This document shows positions 19,720 through 29,655 of a stretch of 64,000 nt of DNA, in pieces. This DNA is from Planctomyces sp. SH-PL14 (GTDB taxonomy: Bacteria > Planctomycetota > Planctomycetia > Planctomycetales > Planctomycetaceae), in assembly GCF_001610835.1 (NCBI RefSeq), contig NZ_CP011270.1, positions 3,056,001 to 3,120,000 of the forward strand, read 5' to 3'. The translations under genes were made by a program, and so were the position numbers. Under the pieces are notes generated by a model that was not told where the DNA came from, made no database searches, and worked only from the letters and a program-made list of their open reading frames with translations. How positions within the stretch are numbered: the stretch's first letter is position 1; every line of letters begins with the position of its first letter.

Positions 19720-21006
19720 CTAGGACTTCCCCACGTCGTAGCACATCAGCTTGTTCTGCTCGCGGAGGTACAGCTTCCCGTCGACGACGACCGGGTGCGA
19801 CCAGCTCTCCTTCTCCTGGAAAACCGGCGTGAAGGTGCCGAGAAGCTTGTAGCCTGCCGGCGTGGCGTCGATCAGGGCCATCAGCCCGTTCTGGTAGCGG
19901 AAAATCAGCTTGCCATCGACGGCGGTCACGGCGGCGGACCCGTCGGCCCCCTGCGGCGGACGCATCTTGCCCCCCCACACAACTTCGCCCGACTTGAGCT
20001 CCACGCAGATCGGGAACCCCTTGTTGTGGGCGTGACCGGCGTAAATGTGGTCGCCGATCAGGATCATCCCGCCGTGGTGGTTCTGGAACGTGTCGGCGTT
20101 GAGGAAGTACTTCTCCTCAGCCCGCACTCCGTCGCCATCCTTGATGAGCTGGAGCAGGACCGACCCGGTCCCGTAGCCGGTCGAGGCGAAGACCGAGTCG
20201 CCGGAGACGACCGGCGTCGGGATGTTGGCGACGCCGTTCGCCACGCGGTTGTAACCCCACAGGTACTGGCCGTCGCTGGCCCGCACCCCGATCACGCCCC
20301 GGCCGACGAGCTGGACGTACTGCTTCACGCCTACGGCATTCGAAATCACGATCGAGGAGTAGCCGGCCCCGTCCTTGCCCCCTTCGCCGATGTTCGGCAT
20401 GGAGGTCTTCCAGATGTCGCCGCCGGTCTTCTTGTCGAGACAGACGATCATGGCGTCCGGCCCGCCGGGGGTGCACAGGACGCGGTCGCCGTCAACGAGC
20501 GGCGATTCCGAGAAGCCCCAGCCGGACATCATCTTTCCGCCGAAGTCCGAGAACTTGCGGGTCCAGTTGATCTCGCCGTTCTTCACGTCGACGCAGGTGA
20601 TGGCGCCGTCGGAGCTGACGGCGTACGCCTGATCGCCGTCGATCGTCGGCGTGCAGCGGGCCCCTTCATAGCCGTGCTTGGGGGACTTCTCGGTGAGCGG
20701 GGTCGACCAGGCGATCTTCTTCGACGGGAGGTCGACGCAGATCAGGGACTGCCCCGCCTCGGTGTTGCCGGTCGTATAGAGCCGGTCGCCGACGACCGCC
20801 ACGCTGGCGTAGCCCCCGCCCATCCCGTCAAGCTCCCACAGGAGCTTGGGAGGGGAGGCTTCCCAGTCGCTGCGCATCCCCTGCTCCTTGGAGATGCCGT
20901 CGCGAGCCGGGCCCCGCCACTGCGGCCAGTCGGCGGCCTGGGCGGCGGCGACTGCCAGACTTGCACACAGGACCACTCGACTGCACACCGCCAACGTCCG
21001 ACGCAT
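19720..21006 (-). CDS. secreted PQQ-type beta-propeller protein (BamB-like), paralog of 16664-17953
   Basis: 428 residues with a signal peptide ending near AAAQAADW. The mature start WPQWRGPARDGIS and blade repeats (RLYTTGNTEAGQSLICVDL, AYAVSSDGAITCVDVKNGEI, VFASTGYGTGSVLLQL, DGKLYLREQNKLMCYD) define a PQQ-like propeller. As with its paralog, no catalytic domain accompanies the propeller. Both genes point the same way with the HEPN gene between, so they probably arose by local duplication. Confidence 0.87.
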   Translation of the reverse strand: MRRTLAVCSRVVLCASLAVAAAQAADWPQWRGPARDGISKEQGMRSDWEASPPKLLWELDGMGGGYASVAVVGDRLYTTGNTEAGQSLICVDLPSKKIAWSTPLTEKSPKHGYEGARCTPTIDGDQAYAVSSDGAITCVDVKNGEINWTRKFSDFGGKMMSGWGFSESPLVDGDRVLCTPGGPDAMIVCLDKKTGGDIWKTSMPNIGEGGKDGAGYSSIVISNAVGVKQYVQLVGRGVIGVRASDGQYLWGYNRVANGVANIPTPVVSGDSVFASTGYGTGSVLLQLIKDGDGVRAEEKYFLNADTFQNHHGGMILIGDHIYAGHAHNKGFPICVELKSGEVVWGGKMRPPQGADGSAAVTAVDGKLIFRYQNGLMALIDATPAGYKLLGTFTPVFQEKESWSHPVVVDGKLYLREQNKLMCYDVGKS

Positions 21007-21358
21007 GCTTCCTCCCGGGACGGATAACCGACGTCTGCCGGGACGGATGGAAGTCCGGGCAGAACCTCGCCGATACGCCGTCGCGAAGCCAATCGGCCGG
21101 CAAGGTGTCCGGAGTGTAAACCCGCCCGATCACGCGGCCAATCCCCGGCGCAGCGGAATCGTCCACCGCCGAGGCGGAACGCCTCTCGGAGAAAATCGGG
21201 AGAAAGCGAGACCGGAAGGCGTCGTCGGAAACTGGACTCGAGGCGACGAGGGGCCCACGGGGCATCGCCGACCCCCTTCGTATCGCGACGGTCTCGCCCG
21301 AATCCCTCCGCCGAAGTTCGTCTCCCCGAGTCGTGGGGATGCCCGGGTCGTCAGCGCG
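21007..21358. other. gene-free stretch
   Basis: 352 bp between the ferredoxin 3' end and the start of the propeller gene. Short open frames exist here but have no family match or consistent codon pattern. It probably carries the promoter for 19720-21006. No repeat or terminator seen. Confidence 0.4.
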
Positions 21359-21637
21359 CTATCCCTGGGCCAGGGGCGCCTTCTTTTCCTTGATGTTCGG
21401 GCACTGCTTCGCCATTTCGGCGTTGAGTTCCTTGTAGTCCGCCCACTGCTCGGGGAGGGCGTCCTCGGCGAAGATGGCGGTCACGGGGCATTCCGGCCGG
21501 CAGGCATCGCAGTCGATGCACTCGTCCGGGTGGATGAACAGCATCTGCTCACCCTCGTAGAAGCACTCCTTCGGACAGACGACGACACAATCCGTGTACC
21601 GGCATGCGAAGCACGGTTCCGCAACGACGTACGTCAT
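21359..21637 (-). CDS. fdxA: 7Fe-8S (3Fe-4S/4Fe-4S) ferredoxin, FdxA type
   Basis: 92 residues. The first cluster motif [17 protein letters not shown] and the second [12 protein letters not shown] match Azotobacter-type FdI, in which a replaced or displaced Cys leads to one [3Fe-4S] and one [4Fe-4S] centre. [17 protein letters not shown] between them is typical. A C-terminal ~35-residue extension is normal for this class. It is a soluble cytoplasmic electron carrier; the partner is not evident from neighbours. Confidence 0.92.
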   Translation of the reverse strand: MTYVVAEPCFACRYTDCVVVCPKECFYEGEQMLFIHPDECIDCDACRPECPVTAIFAEDALPEQWADYKELNAEMAKQCPNIKEKKAPLAQG

Positions 21638-21932
21638 AAAAGCCCCTCAGAGAAGATGACCACAACGAGAAGCGCCCTCGCCCGCGTTTTACGCCTCCCC
21701 GCGCGCGGATGTCAAGAAGCCGGCAGCGAATCGTAAGGTTCGAAGAGGCACGGCCCATCCGGCGGCGTGAATGCCTCCGATTGATCCGTTACGGCGATCC
21801 GGAACTTTGTTCTCGCCTTCACCGATCAGGCGGTTCGGCCCTGCGACAACACGCCCGCTCGAAAGCCTCCTCCATCCCGTCGGCCCGACGATCCTGGAAA
21901 GACGATCTGTACTCCACCGGCCCGCCCGCCGT

Positions 21933-22418
21933 TCAGCCCCGGGCCTTCTTCTTCGGCGTCTGCTTCACGAGGTCGAAGTTGATAGTGTTCGGAGACTCGG
22001 TCACGGTCGCGGTCAGCCCGGAGTTTTCGAGGTCTCCGTAGATCTCCGGAATCAGCGCAATTGAGGCTGCGTTCCCATTCGCAGCGTCTTCCGGAAGGCC
22101 CACTCCGCCCGTCGGCTGCGAATACGCGGTGATCATCACTTTGAAGCTTCCTAGCACGGCACCATCGTCATCCGTGAATGTTCCCAACTCGTAGGACCCA
22201 TCATCGCGAATGTTACCCTGCGCGGACGGGCCCCCGCCGGTGGGGACGAAGAGAAGAGAGCCCGATGGGAGGGGCTTTCCTTCGAATGTCACCACCCCCT
22301 TGACCTCCGCGGTCTTCGGACGATTGCTGTTGCCCCCACAGCCCGCCAGTCCCCCAAAGGCAACCAGAGATAATACAAACAGACACGAGCGACGAAGGAT
22401 CACGTATCGAATTCCCAT
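21933..22418 (-). CDS. lipoprotein with carboxypeptidase-regulatory-like fold
   Basis: 161 residues. Lipobox near residue 27 (FGGLAGCGG). The mature part VKGVVTFEGKPLPSGSLLFVP..GSYELGTF...GSFKVMITAY is the small beta-sandwich commonly found next to DUF1559 genes in planctomycetes. It is located 233 bp downstream of the DUF1559 gene on the same strand. Function unknown; the pairing suggests a common envelope role. Confidence 0.82.
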   Translation of the reverse strand: MGIRYVILRRSCLFVLSLVAFGGLAGCGGNSNRPKTAEVKGVVTFEGKPLPSGSLLFVPTGGGPSAQGNIRDDGSYELGTFTDDDGAVLGSFKVMITAYSQPTGGVGLPEDAANGNAASIALIPEIYGDLENSGLTATVTESPNTINFDLVKQTPKKKARG

Positions 22419-22651
22419 GTTGAGTGCCGTAGGTCGCCGAAGTCCTATTCGATTCGCAGGGTCTCAAGGTCGACCGATCGCGAAGATCACTTCAGGCAGA
22501 CCTCATTCTCGATTACGCCACGGAGCCAGTTGGCCACAGCCGATAGGTCGACCGAGACACTTGATGATTCCTGTTCCAACCAACGCGTCTCCCGAACCCT
22601 GCTTCCACAAGGACTGCATTCTGGTCGGACACGTGGTTTCGACAGAGCAAC

Positions 22652-23653
22652 CTAAAAATCACCCACACGTTCGGCCTTTGCGCGAGTTCCCAGTGATTTC
22701 AGCAGGTTTAGATCCATGTGCTCGGCGAGGAACCGTACGGCACCATCCGACATGAGGAAGTTCGCGCCGCCGTCGTGGTAACTGCTGTAGGGGGTCATGT
22801 TCTCTGCGAACGAACCTCGAAAGTTGATCGGGAGCTGGATGTTTTTCGAATCGATGATCAACCGCTGAGTGGACGGCGCGGCATACCAGTAGATGCCCCA
22901 TGTCCAGGGATGGATTCCTCCCCAGCCTGTCTTAGTGCCGCTTGCCCACCCCTGGGAAGAAGACGACTCACCAAGCAGGATTGTGTTGGACGAACCATCC
23001 TTGATGTCATCGATCCGGGTGTTGCTGTGCGGATACATGACCCCTGAGTTTGCCCATTGCCAGGTGGCACCGTCGGTCGGATTCGTAACATCTTCGTAGC
23101 GGCCCGCGCACGCGCGGTAGTGCAGAGCTCCCTGTCCGACAATCCAAGACAAAGTAGCGTTAACGATGTCGGGGCTGCGATTTCCAAGGAGTGATGCTGG
23201 GCAGGCCAGCGTGGGGACTGGGCCCCAAACCGGATCGCGACCGAAATGCGGGGCAGCGTCGAAGCGCCAAGGGCCGAGTTCCGTGATCGGATTCGGCGAC
23301 ATCCGCACCATTTTCTCGTAGCGGTTTCCCTCGTCCATGAACGGAAACAGCTTGGGAGCCCATCCCATGTTATACCCCCCACCACCGCTGTTGCTCGGGT
23401 GGCTGCCGTGGGGGAGCTGTCCGTAGGTCTCGTGATAGTTGTGGAAGGCGATGCCGAGCTGCTTGAGGTTGTTCCGGCACTGGGACGCCCGGGCCGCTTC
23501 GCGGGCCTGCTGAACCGCCGGCAAAAGAATCGCCACCAGAACGGCGATGATGGCGATGACGACGAGCAACTCGATCAGAGTGAACCCGCGCTTGGTGGCG
23601 CGGGTGGAAGCGAACGTCATTTCAGTTCCAGGTGGGCGATTGAGGCGGGACAC
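22652..23653 (-). CDS. DUF1559 protein with type IV prepilin-like leader
   Basis: 333 residues. Prepilin cleavage and helix motif [19 protein letters not shown], then [20 protein letters not shown], the signature of the planctomycete DUF1559 (SBP_bac_10-like) family. The C-terminal [20 protein letters not shown] is also diagnostic. It would be processed by a prepilin peptidase and is a candidate minor pseudopilin or surface protein. The GspF/GspE pair at 5.7-8.6 kb could belong to the export machinery for such proteins. Start could be M12 ([12 protein letters not shown]) at 23620. Confidence 0.92.
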   Translation of the reverse strand: MSRLNRPPGTEMTFASTRATKRGFTLIELLVVIAIIAVLVAILLPAVQQAREAARASQCRNNLKQLGIAFHNYHETYGQLPHGSHPSNSGGGGYNMGWAPKLFPFMDEGNRYEKMVRMSPNPITELGPWRFDAAPHFGRDPVWGPVPTLACPASLLGNRSPDIVNATLSWIVGQGALHYRACAGRYEDVTNPTDGATWQWANSGVMYPHSNTRIDDIKDGSSNTILLGESSSSQGWASGTKTGWGGIHPWTWGIYWYAAPSTQRLIIDSKNIQLPINFRGSFAENMTPYSSYHDGGANFLMSDGAVRFLAEHMDLNLLKSLGTRAKAERVGDF

Positions 23654-23912
23654 ATCCCTGATAGCACTCAGAGAACGCCTACGATGTAGGCATCCTGTGT
23701 GCCAACATCGCTGCTCCGCTCAGCAGAAGAGGTCACAGAATGCCCTAACCTCTCTTAACAGAAGAAATAAACTCGCTTCCTGCCCGCGGGAAAACGCAAC
23801 GATTCACGGACGCCCCGAGAGCGTCTGCACCTTCGTCCGACGAGGCTGCCCAAAGGTTGAGCGACGCTCTGCACATCGCGGGCAGCCCAGCCGTTTCAGC
23901 GCGGTCGGTGCT

Positions 23913-25181
23913 CTACAGCACCCTTACGTCACCGCGGGCCACCGCCGCGGGATCGACCTGCGAGTAGGACTCGAGCGCCGGCAGCGGTTCGGTCGGCGGC
24001 TGGGTCCGGACCACGAGGACCCGCGTCGCGCAGCCCGCCTCCGCCACCTTTTCCACGAACTGCCGGCGGGATTCGTCCCAGTCGAGAAGCAGGCAGACGA
24101 CCGTGGAGATCGACTCCAGGTTCTGCTCAAGCGCCGGGGTCAGATGTTCGAACGGGTTCCGACGGCAGACGTCGACGCCCGCCAGGATCTCCAGGACCGC
24201 GTCCAGGCGCCCCTGGCCCGCCTGGCTGCGGAAGACGTACATCTCCGGGCCGGCGGCAAAGATGTCGACCGCGAAGTTCTCGTGGTCGATCGCCTCCGCG
24301 ACGGCGGCCATCAGCGAGACCGCCGCCTCGAACTCGGGATGGACCCGTTTGCGGACCGTCCAGCGGGCGGGGACGAACGTGTCGAGGACGAGCGCCACGC
24401 GGCAGTAGTACTCCTCCTGGTACTCCCGCACGACCGGCCGTCCGAGCCGTGCCCAGGCCCGGAAGTCGAGCCTCCGCACCGGCTCTCCCGCGACGTACTC
24501 CCGGTTTCCCAGATACTCCGGCGACTGTCCCACGCCGTTGACGTGGGTCACGCCGCCCGGCTGGTAGCGGTTGCTGAAGGGGATCACGAACTCTTCCAGC
24601 GCGTGGTAGCGCGGGACCACGGTGAGGGTCGTGCGGGGGGTCTCGTTCCCGCCGAACCGCATGAAGTTCATCGGGAACGTGCTGTGGACGTTGACCCCGG
24701 GCAGCTGGTAGACGCCGCGCTGAATCCCGACGAGCCGAACCGGAATGGCGGCCTCGGCGTTCCGGGGAAGGTGTGGCAGGAACTCGTCGGCGTCGACCTG
24801 CCGGATCGCCGACGGCCCGCGGAAGATCCCGGCCATGAGGTCGAAGGCCGGGAGCATCCCCTGGTTGACGACGCGGACGGTCCCGAGGATCGGTTCGCCG
24901 ACGGTTCCGACGGCGGGGATTTCGGCCCGGACTGACAGGCGGGGTCCCAGGATGGTCCCGGTGAACTCGACGGCCCCCAGGAGGGCGACCAGTCCGCAGA
25001 AGATCTGGTAGATCGGGATGTCGACGGTCACCAGGCCCATGGCGGAGAAGAAGAGCAGGACGGCCGCTCCCCGGCCGAGCGGGGTGAGCTTGAAGCCGAG
25101 GACGAAGCGTGCCGTGCGGAATAGATAGGGGGTGCGCAGGGGATTGGGCTTTGGGAGGGTGGTGAGTCCCGACGCGTTCAT
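23913..25181 (-). CDS. DUF58 domain protein
   Basis: 422 residues with two N-terminal membrane helices (about residues 38-80). The DUF58 signature is YVAGEPVRRLDFRAWARLGRPVVREYQEE. The C-terminal part resembles a von Willebrand A fold (VALVLDTF near residue 280). DUF58 proteins usually accompany a MoxR AAA+ ATPase and transglutaminase-like genes. None of these is within the window downstream, though the operon may have been broken up. Repeat copy 6 lies about 50 bp upstream of the start. Confidence 0.88.
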   Translation of the reverse strand: MNASGLTTLPKPNPLRTPYLFRTARFVLGFKLTPLGRGAAVLLFFSAMGLVTVDIPIYQIFCGLVALLGAVEFTGTILGPRLSVRAEIPAVGTVGEPILGTVRVVNQGMLPAFDLMAGIFRGPSAIRQVDADEFLPHLPRNAEAAIPVRLVGIQRGVYQLPGVNVHSTFPMNFMRFGGNETPRTTLTVVPRYHALEEFVIPFSNRYQPGGVTHVNGVGQSPEYLGNREYVAGEPVRRLDFRAWARLGRPVVREYQEEYYCRVALVLDTFVPARWTVRKRVHPEFEAAVSLMAAVAEAIDHENFAVDIFAAGPEMYVFRSQAGQGRLDAVLEILAGVDVCRRNPFEHLTPALEQNLESISTVVCLLLDWDESRRQFVEKVAEAGCATRVLVVRTQPPTEPLPALESYSQVDPAAVARGDVRVL

Positions 25182-25230
25182 TGTGTCGCGTGGCCGTCAG
25201 CGTTGAAAGGAGCAGCGACCGGTCCGAATG

Positions 25231-25578
25231 CTTGAACCGCGTCCTGGCCGGCACAGCTTGCATAGCTCAAACCCAACGTGCGACGGCAGCCGGGGTCAAG
25301 GGGCCAAGAAAACAACACAGGCCCCCTTGCCGCCGGAGGCGCTTCCATGAGGAACCGTGGTAAGCAACGGGTGTCCCCTTTGTGGAGCCGGCGTTGAGGA
25401 CTCCCTCAATCCACACAGCTTGCTTCGCAATCCCCGCGGGTTGGTGAGGGGGCATACGGCACGTCATCCGCGCTTGGACACGATCTCCTTCAGACAATTC
25501 TCGACGGCCAGGCCTCCGGCGGGCAAAGGGGCGTTGCCCCTCTGCACTCCCCACCAGGGGTTACCCCCTGGACCCCGA
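25231..25578 (-). repeat. intergenic structured repeat, copy 6 (extended-loop variant)
   Basis: Reverse orientation. The right inner hairpin has a longer insert CCTGTGTTGTTTTCTTGG in place of the usual 3-nt loop, still flanked by complementary G and C runs. The left-end hairpin is CCAGGGG-GTAA-CCCCTGG, one pair longer than elsewhere with a GNRA-type loop. Shares the insert with copy 9. Confidence 0.9.
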
Positions 25579-25581
25579 CTG

Positions 25582-25620
25582 ACAAAACGAAAACGCCCGC
25601 ACGAGCCGTGCGGGCGCTTT
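25582..25620 (-). terminator. intrinsic terminator of the small lipoprotein gene
   Basis: A perfect 10-bp stem CGCCCGCACG (25594-25603 with 25607-25616) and 3-nt loop, followed on the minus strand by TTTTCGTTTTG. It is placed about 50 bp after the stop of the gene at 25669. Confidence 0.85.
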
Positions 25621-25668
25621 GAAGTCTGCAATGAGGGGACCGGGCGCACCCAGTCCACCAACCGACCA

Positions 25669-25920
25669 CTACTGGATCGGATTGTACGTCTCGGCATTCT
25701 CGCCAGCACGAGCCGCCTTGTACTCCTGATGAGCACGACGCGTGTTCGGCAGGAGGTACTCCTCACCCGCCGGGAAGTACTGAATATCGTCTTCCAGATA
25801 GTGGGCCGACGGCAGCGTCTGTCCACCAATCGTCGTCTGACAGCCGCACAGCGAAGCGGAGATCAGGAGGCCCCCAAGAGCCAGACCGGCGGATCGCTTC
25901 AGGTTCAGACGGACATTCAT
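25669..25920 (-). CDS. small lipoprotein, unknown
   Basis: 83 residues from the ATG at 25920. A frame extending to 25950 exists but the shorter start gives a normal signal peptide. Lipobox SLCGC after a hydrophobic run (LALGGLLISASLCGC). The mature part (TTIGGQTLPSAHYLEDDIQYFPAGEEYLLPN) is short and polar; I recall similar small lipoproteins only from planctomycetes. Own terminator downstream. Function unknown. Confidence 0.75.
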   Translation of the reverse strand: MNVRLNLKRSAGLALGGLLISASLCGCQTTIGGQTLPSAHYLEDDIQYFPAGEEYLLPNTRRAHQEYKAARAGENAETYNPIQ

Positions 25921-26362
25921 TGCCAATGCTCCAGGGAGCGGAGTAACCATGTCTTCGGCAGAGCGGCGAGAGATTCGCCGACACCGAGATTGATCGACCC
26001 GCCACGCCCGGAGTCTTCAGAACATTCCGCAGTTTCCGGAAATTTTACCGGACCGGTCTTCCCAGTCCGGCCGGTTTCACCGTCACCTCCGGCGAACCGC
26101 GCATCCCCCGAGCGTCAGTCACATTCGGGAGGCACCGTTCAATCCGCGATGTCTACGCGGGCCCAGCGATTTCACTATTTGCCGCCATCATCGCATCTCC
26201 CCCCGCTTGACATCATCCGATCTGTAAGGTGTCGCGGCAAATCTGAACTGTCAGCCGTGTTCCATCACAACGTCACCACGGACTGGGGCCTGCCCGCCGT
26301 CGCCAACTCTTTGCGACGGGCGGCAGAGGCGACTCCCCCGGACCAGAGCTTAGGAGTCCAGC
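25921..26362. other. divergent regulatory region of the lipoprotein gene and csrA
   Basis: 442 bp without genes. Partly lower GC (TTTCACTATTTGCCG, AGAACATTCCGCAG). TTGACA at 26207-26212 is a possible -35 for csrA, but no convincing -10 is at the right distance. No repeat element present. Confidence 0.4.
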
Positions 26363-26557
26363 ATGCTCGTCCTCTCACGTCATCGCGATGAAAGCATCAT
26401 GATCGGTGACAACATTGTCATCACGGTCGTGGACATCCGCGGGGACAAAGTGCGCCTCGGAATTCAGGCGCCCTCGGACGTTCCCGTGCACCGCGAAGAA
26501 GTCTACGAAGCAATCAAGCGTGAAAACGCGACGCGGGAACAAAAGGCGACGGTCTGA
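26363..26557 (+). CDS. csrA: carbon storage regulator CsrA
   Basis: 64 residues, full length. [51 protein letters not shown] matches CsrA closely, including the RNA-binding first strand (LVLSRxxxE) and the GIxAPxxxxVHRxEV region. It is a homodimeric RNA-binding regulator of translation and mRNA stability. Stands alone with its own terminator. Confidence 0.97.
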   Translation: MLVLSRHRDESIMIGDNIVITVVDIRGDKVRLGIQAPSDVPVHREEVYEAIKRENATREQKATV

Positions 26558-26583
26558 TCCTCGCCCCGTTCCACCGACGTCAC

Positions 26584-26608
26584 GCCCCTCCCCCCGAGGG
26601 GCTTTTTT
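26584..26608 (+). terminator. intrinsic terminator of csrA
   Basis: Stem GCCCCTC/GAGGGGC (26584-26602) followed directly by TTTTTT, 27 bp after the csrA stop. Confidence 0.9.
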
Positions 26609-26681
26609 GTTGGGGGGAGCCCGCCGCCCGGCCTGAAAACGGGCCTTGTCAGCCGGAAAACGACCCGCGTATCGTTCCGGA

Positions 26682-29276
26682 ATGCTGCGCTCCCCCCAAC
26701 ACGCCCGGGCGCTGGTCCGCACCCTGTGGGGACTGGCGATCCTCTGCTCCTGCGGCATCGCGGACGCGCGGGAGCCGTTCGCGGCGTATTTTGACGGTCT
26801 CCGGGCCCAGGGGCTGTTCCGGCTCGCCGAGCAGTACGGGCTCCGCCGACTGAGCGAAGGCCGGCTTTCGTCCGCCGAACAGTCCGAACTGGCGGTCGAG
26901 CTCTCCCGGACCTTCTCCCTCCACGCCCTGACCACCGGCGGGACGGACCAGGAGGAGCTCTGGAAACGGGCGGAGGAGATCCTCGCCCCGCCCCTCGACG
27001 AGGGGCGCCCCAATCCGCGGCGGCTCGAGGCGGCGGTCCAGCGGGCGCTCCTCACGATCGACCGCGGTGTGGCACTCGGATGGAACGCCCAGCTCGACAC
27101 CGGGAATCCGCAGGTCGCCGAATCGGCCCGGTCGCTTCTCCAGCGCGGAATCGTCGAACTGAAGTCGGCCGGCGACACGCTGCAGAGCGAGATCAAGCGG
27201 GGAGGGGTGACGTCGGCGCAGATCGCGGACGGGGCGATCAGTCCGGCGGAGCTCCGCCGGCTGCAGGAGCGGGTCCTGATGCAGCTCGGTCTCGCGCAGG
27301 TGGAACTCGCCCGTGTTGCTCCCAGCACGCCGGCGCGGACGCAGGCGGCGCGGGACGCGATCGCGGTCCTCGATCCGCTGGCCCGTTCGCGTTCCACCTT
27401 CGCCAATGAAGCCCGGATCCAGAAGGTGGTCGCCTTCCGGCTCGGCGGCGACCTCGACCAGGCGATGACGCTCGCGAACGATCTCGCCAACGACGACCTT
27501 CCGGCCCGGTTCCAGGACCGCGTTCTCGCCGAGCAGGTCCGGATTCTTGTTCGCCAGGGAAAGCACCCCGACGCCATCGCGCGGGTCCTGGAAGCGAGGA
27601 AGACTCGCCCCGAGTTGAGCGAGGAGGTCCGAGCCGAGTTCGTCGAGGCGCTCCTGGGGGCGTGGGCCCTTGCCCGTGACCGGAAGGACGAGACGCTGGC
27701 GGCGGACATCTGGAGCCGCCTGTCGCGCGAAGTCGAGTCGATGCAGGGGCCCTGGCAGGTCCTGGCCCGGCGGCGGATGGAGACGATCGACGAAGTCCGG
27801 ACCTACGGGAGTGAGCTGGCGGGCCAGATCCGCCTCGCCCGCCAGCACTACCAGGCGGGCCGGACCGACGAGGCGCTCCAGCAGTTTGCCGCCGCCTCGC
27901 AGACGGCCCGCGGACTCGGGAAGCTGGACGCGATGGTCGAGATCGAGTCGACCCGGGCTTCGGTCCTGATCCGCCAGAAGCGTTATGCCGACGCCGCGGC
28001 AGCCCTCCAGGCGGTCCTCGACCAGCCGACGGCGGGCGACAAAGCGGCCGAGCTGTCGCTGCTGCGGGCGTGGACGCTGGGACAGTGGGCGGCCGCGGAA
28101 CCGTCGGCCGAGCATCGCCGGGCCTATCTTGAGGCGCTCGAACAGCAGCGGAGCCGCTATCCCGGGAACGCCACCGCGTTTGAAGCGGCCTGGCTCCTCG
28201 CGCTGGTCCGGACCCAGGACGAGGACTGGGACGCCGCCATTGCGCTGCTCGAAACGATTCCTCCCGAAGCGAAGTCGTTCGAGGAGGCCCGCGTCCGGCT
28301 GGCGCGGGCCTACGTCGAACGGTGGCGTGCCGCCCGCGCCAGGAACCGGGACCTCCCGCAGGCGCAGGCAGCCGCAGAAAACGGGCTCAAGGCGCTGGTG
28401 GCGGGACTTCCCGGTCCGCCGCAGTCCTGGACTCCGGCCCAGTCGCTGGCGGCGCTCCAGCTCCCTCGCTTTCAGATGATGCGCGGGGCTGCGGCCGGCG
28501 GCGGGACGGCGGACCTGGGCGGAGACGCGGTGCTCCAGCGGATCGAACAGAGCGTCGAAGTCGCCCGGCGGACGGCGGAGCGGGACCGGGTCGAGATGGA
28601 TCCGGCCTGGAACGACGTCCTCAGTCAGGCGACGCGGCTGGGTATCGTCCAGTCGGCGGCGCAGCGGGACTTTGCGGGGGCACGGGCCCGGCTCGCCACC
28701 CTGCAGGAGGGGCCGCCGGAGGAGATGCTGAATGTCCTGCTGGGGCTGGCGGACGTCGCCGCCGATCTGCCCCCCGAGGCGCAGCGGGAGCTCGGACGCC
28801 TGCAGCTCGACGCCGCGCGGCGGCTGGAGCCGCGGCGTGCGGAACTGAGTCCAGCGTTGCAGCGGAAGCTGTCGGAGTGTCTGGCTCAGGCCTATACGGT
28901 GACCGGGAACCTTCCTGAGGCCGTTGATATCTACGAGAACCTGCTCCGCTTGGAGCCGGGAAACCGGGAGCTGATCCGTACCACTGCCGGGCTTCTGCTG
29001 CGGCGGGGGCAGCGGACCGACATTGAGCGGGCTCGCGGGTGGTGGCAGAAGCTGGAAGCGCTGGAAACGAAGGGTTCCGCGGAATGGCTCGATGCCCGGC
29101 TGCGGCTGGGTGAGGCGATGCTGGCGCTCGGCCAGAACGCGGAGGTGCTGAAGCTCGTGCGGGTCACGCGCATTCTGTATCCGCAGGCGGGCGATGAAGC
29201 GTTGCGGGCGAAGGTCGCCGAGCTGGAGCGCGCGGCGCAGGCGGCTGGAGCGCGGCCTGCTGCACCTCCACGATGA
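26682..29276 (+). CDS. large secreted TPR-repeat protein
   Basis: About 864 residues from the ATG at 26682; a TTG 36 bp upstream is less likely. Signal peptide with hydrophobic core LVRTLWGLAILCSCGIADA. The rest is almost entirely helical Ala/Arg/Glu-rich sequence with degenerate TPR units. Examples are ARQHYQAGRTDEALQQFAAA, QKRYADAAAALQAVLDQP and YTVTGNLPEAVDIYENLLRLEPGN, the last being the clearest. Probably a periplasmic or envelope scaffold. Stop lies 14 bp before repeat copy 7. Confidence 0.82.
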   Translation: MLRSPQHARALVRTLWGLAILCSCGIADAREPFAAYFDGLRAQGLFRLAEQYGLRRLSEGRLSSAEQSELAVELSRTFSLHALTTGGTDQEELWKRAEEILAPPLDEGRPNPRRLEAAVQRALLTIDRGVALGWNAQLDTGNPQVAESARSLLQRGIVELKSAGDTLQSEIKRGGVTSAQIADGAISPAELRRLQERVLMQLGLAQVELARVAPSTPARTQAARDAIAVLDPLARSRSTFANEARIQKVVAFRLGGDLDQAMTLANDLANDDLPARFQDRVLAEQVRILVRQGKHPDAIARVLEARKTRPELSEEVRAEFVEALLGAWALARDRKDETLAADIWSRLSREVESMQGPWQVLARRRMETIDEVRTYGSELAGQIRLARQHYQAGRTDEALQQFAAASQTARGLGKLDAMVEIESTRASVLIRQKRYADAAAALQAVLDQPTAGDKAAELSLLRAWTLGQWAAAEPSAEHRRAYLEALEQQRSRYPGNATAFEAAWLLALVRTQDEDWDAAIALLETIPPEAKSFEEARVRLARAYVERWRAARARNRDLPQAQAAAENGLKALVAGLPGPPQSWTPAQSLAALQLPRFQMMRGAAAGGGTADLGGDAVLQRIEQSVEVARRTAERDRVEMDPAWNDVLSQATRLGIVQSAAQRDFAGARARLATLQEGPPEEMLNVLLGLADVAADLPPEAQRELGRLQLDAARRLEPRRAELSPALQRKLSECLAQAYTVTGNLPEAVDIYENLLRLEPGNRELIRTTAGLLLRRGQRTDIERARGWWQKLEALETKGSAEWLDARLRLGEAMLALGQNAEVLKLVRVTRILYPQAGDEALRAKVAELERAAQAAGARPAAPPR

Positions 29277-29289
29277 CTCGCAGCTGAGT

Positions 29290-29623
29290 CTCGAACCATC
29301 TCCTTGCCGGCCCGACTGTGCCACGTCAAACCCATCGTGCCACGGCAGCCGGGGTCAAGGGGGTCTCACCCCCTTGCCGCCGGAGGCGCTTCCATGAGGA
29401 ACCGTGGTAAACAACGGACGTCCGTTTTGTGGTACCAGCGTTGAGGACTCCCCCAATCCACACAGCTTGCTTCGTAATCCCGGCGGGTTGGTGAAGGGGC
29501 ATCCGGCACGTCGTCCGCATTTGGCCCCTCGCTCCTTCAGAGAAATCGAGACGAGACGGGCCTCCGGCGGGCAAAGGGGCCTTGCCCCTCTGCACTCCCC
29601 ACCAGGGTGCCCCTGGACCCGGT
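29290..29623 (-). repeat. intergenic structured repeat, copy 7
   Basis: Reverse orientation between the convergent TPR and dinB genes, 14 bp and 33 bp from their stops. Inner hairpins GGGGC-AAG-GCCCC and GGGGGT-GAG-ACCCCC. The internal GTGTCC palindrome seen in other copies is degraded here (GGGGCCAAATGCGGACG). Confidence 0.9.
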
Positions 29624-29655
29624 TCAAAAGATGTTCCGAACGATGCCTGGCGATT

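Noticed and set aside
20828-21265. Minus-strand open frame between the ferredoxin and the propeller gene
   Set aside because: No family features, and it overlaps the signal peptide region of the propeller gene in another frame.
29290-29595. Proteins encoded inside the intergenic repeats
   Set aside because: Frames are not conserved among copies (indels shift them), and the conserved signal is paired stems, not codons.
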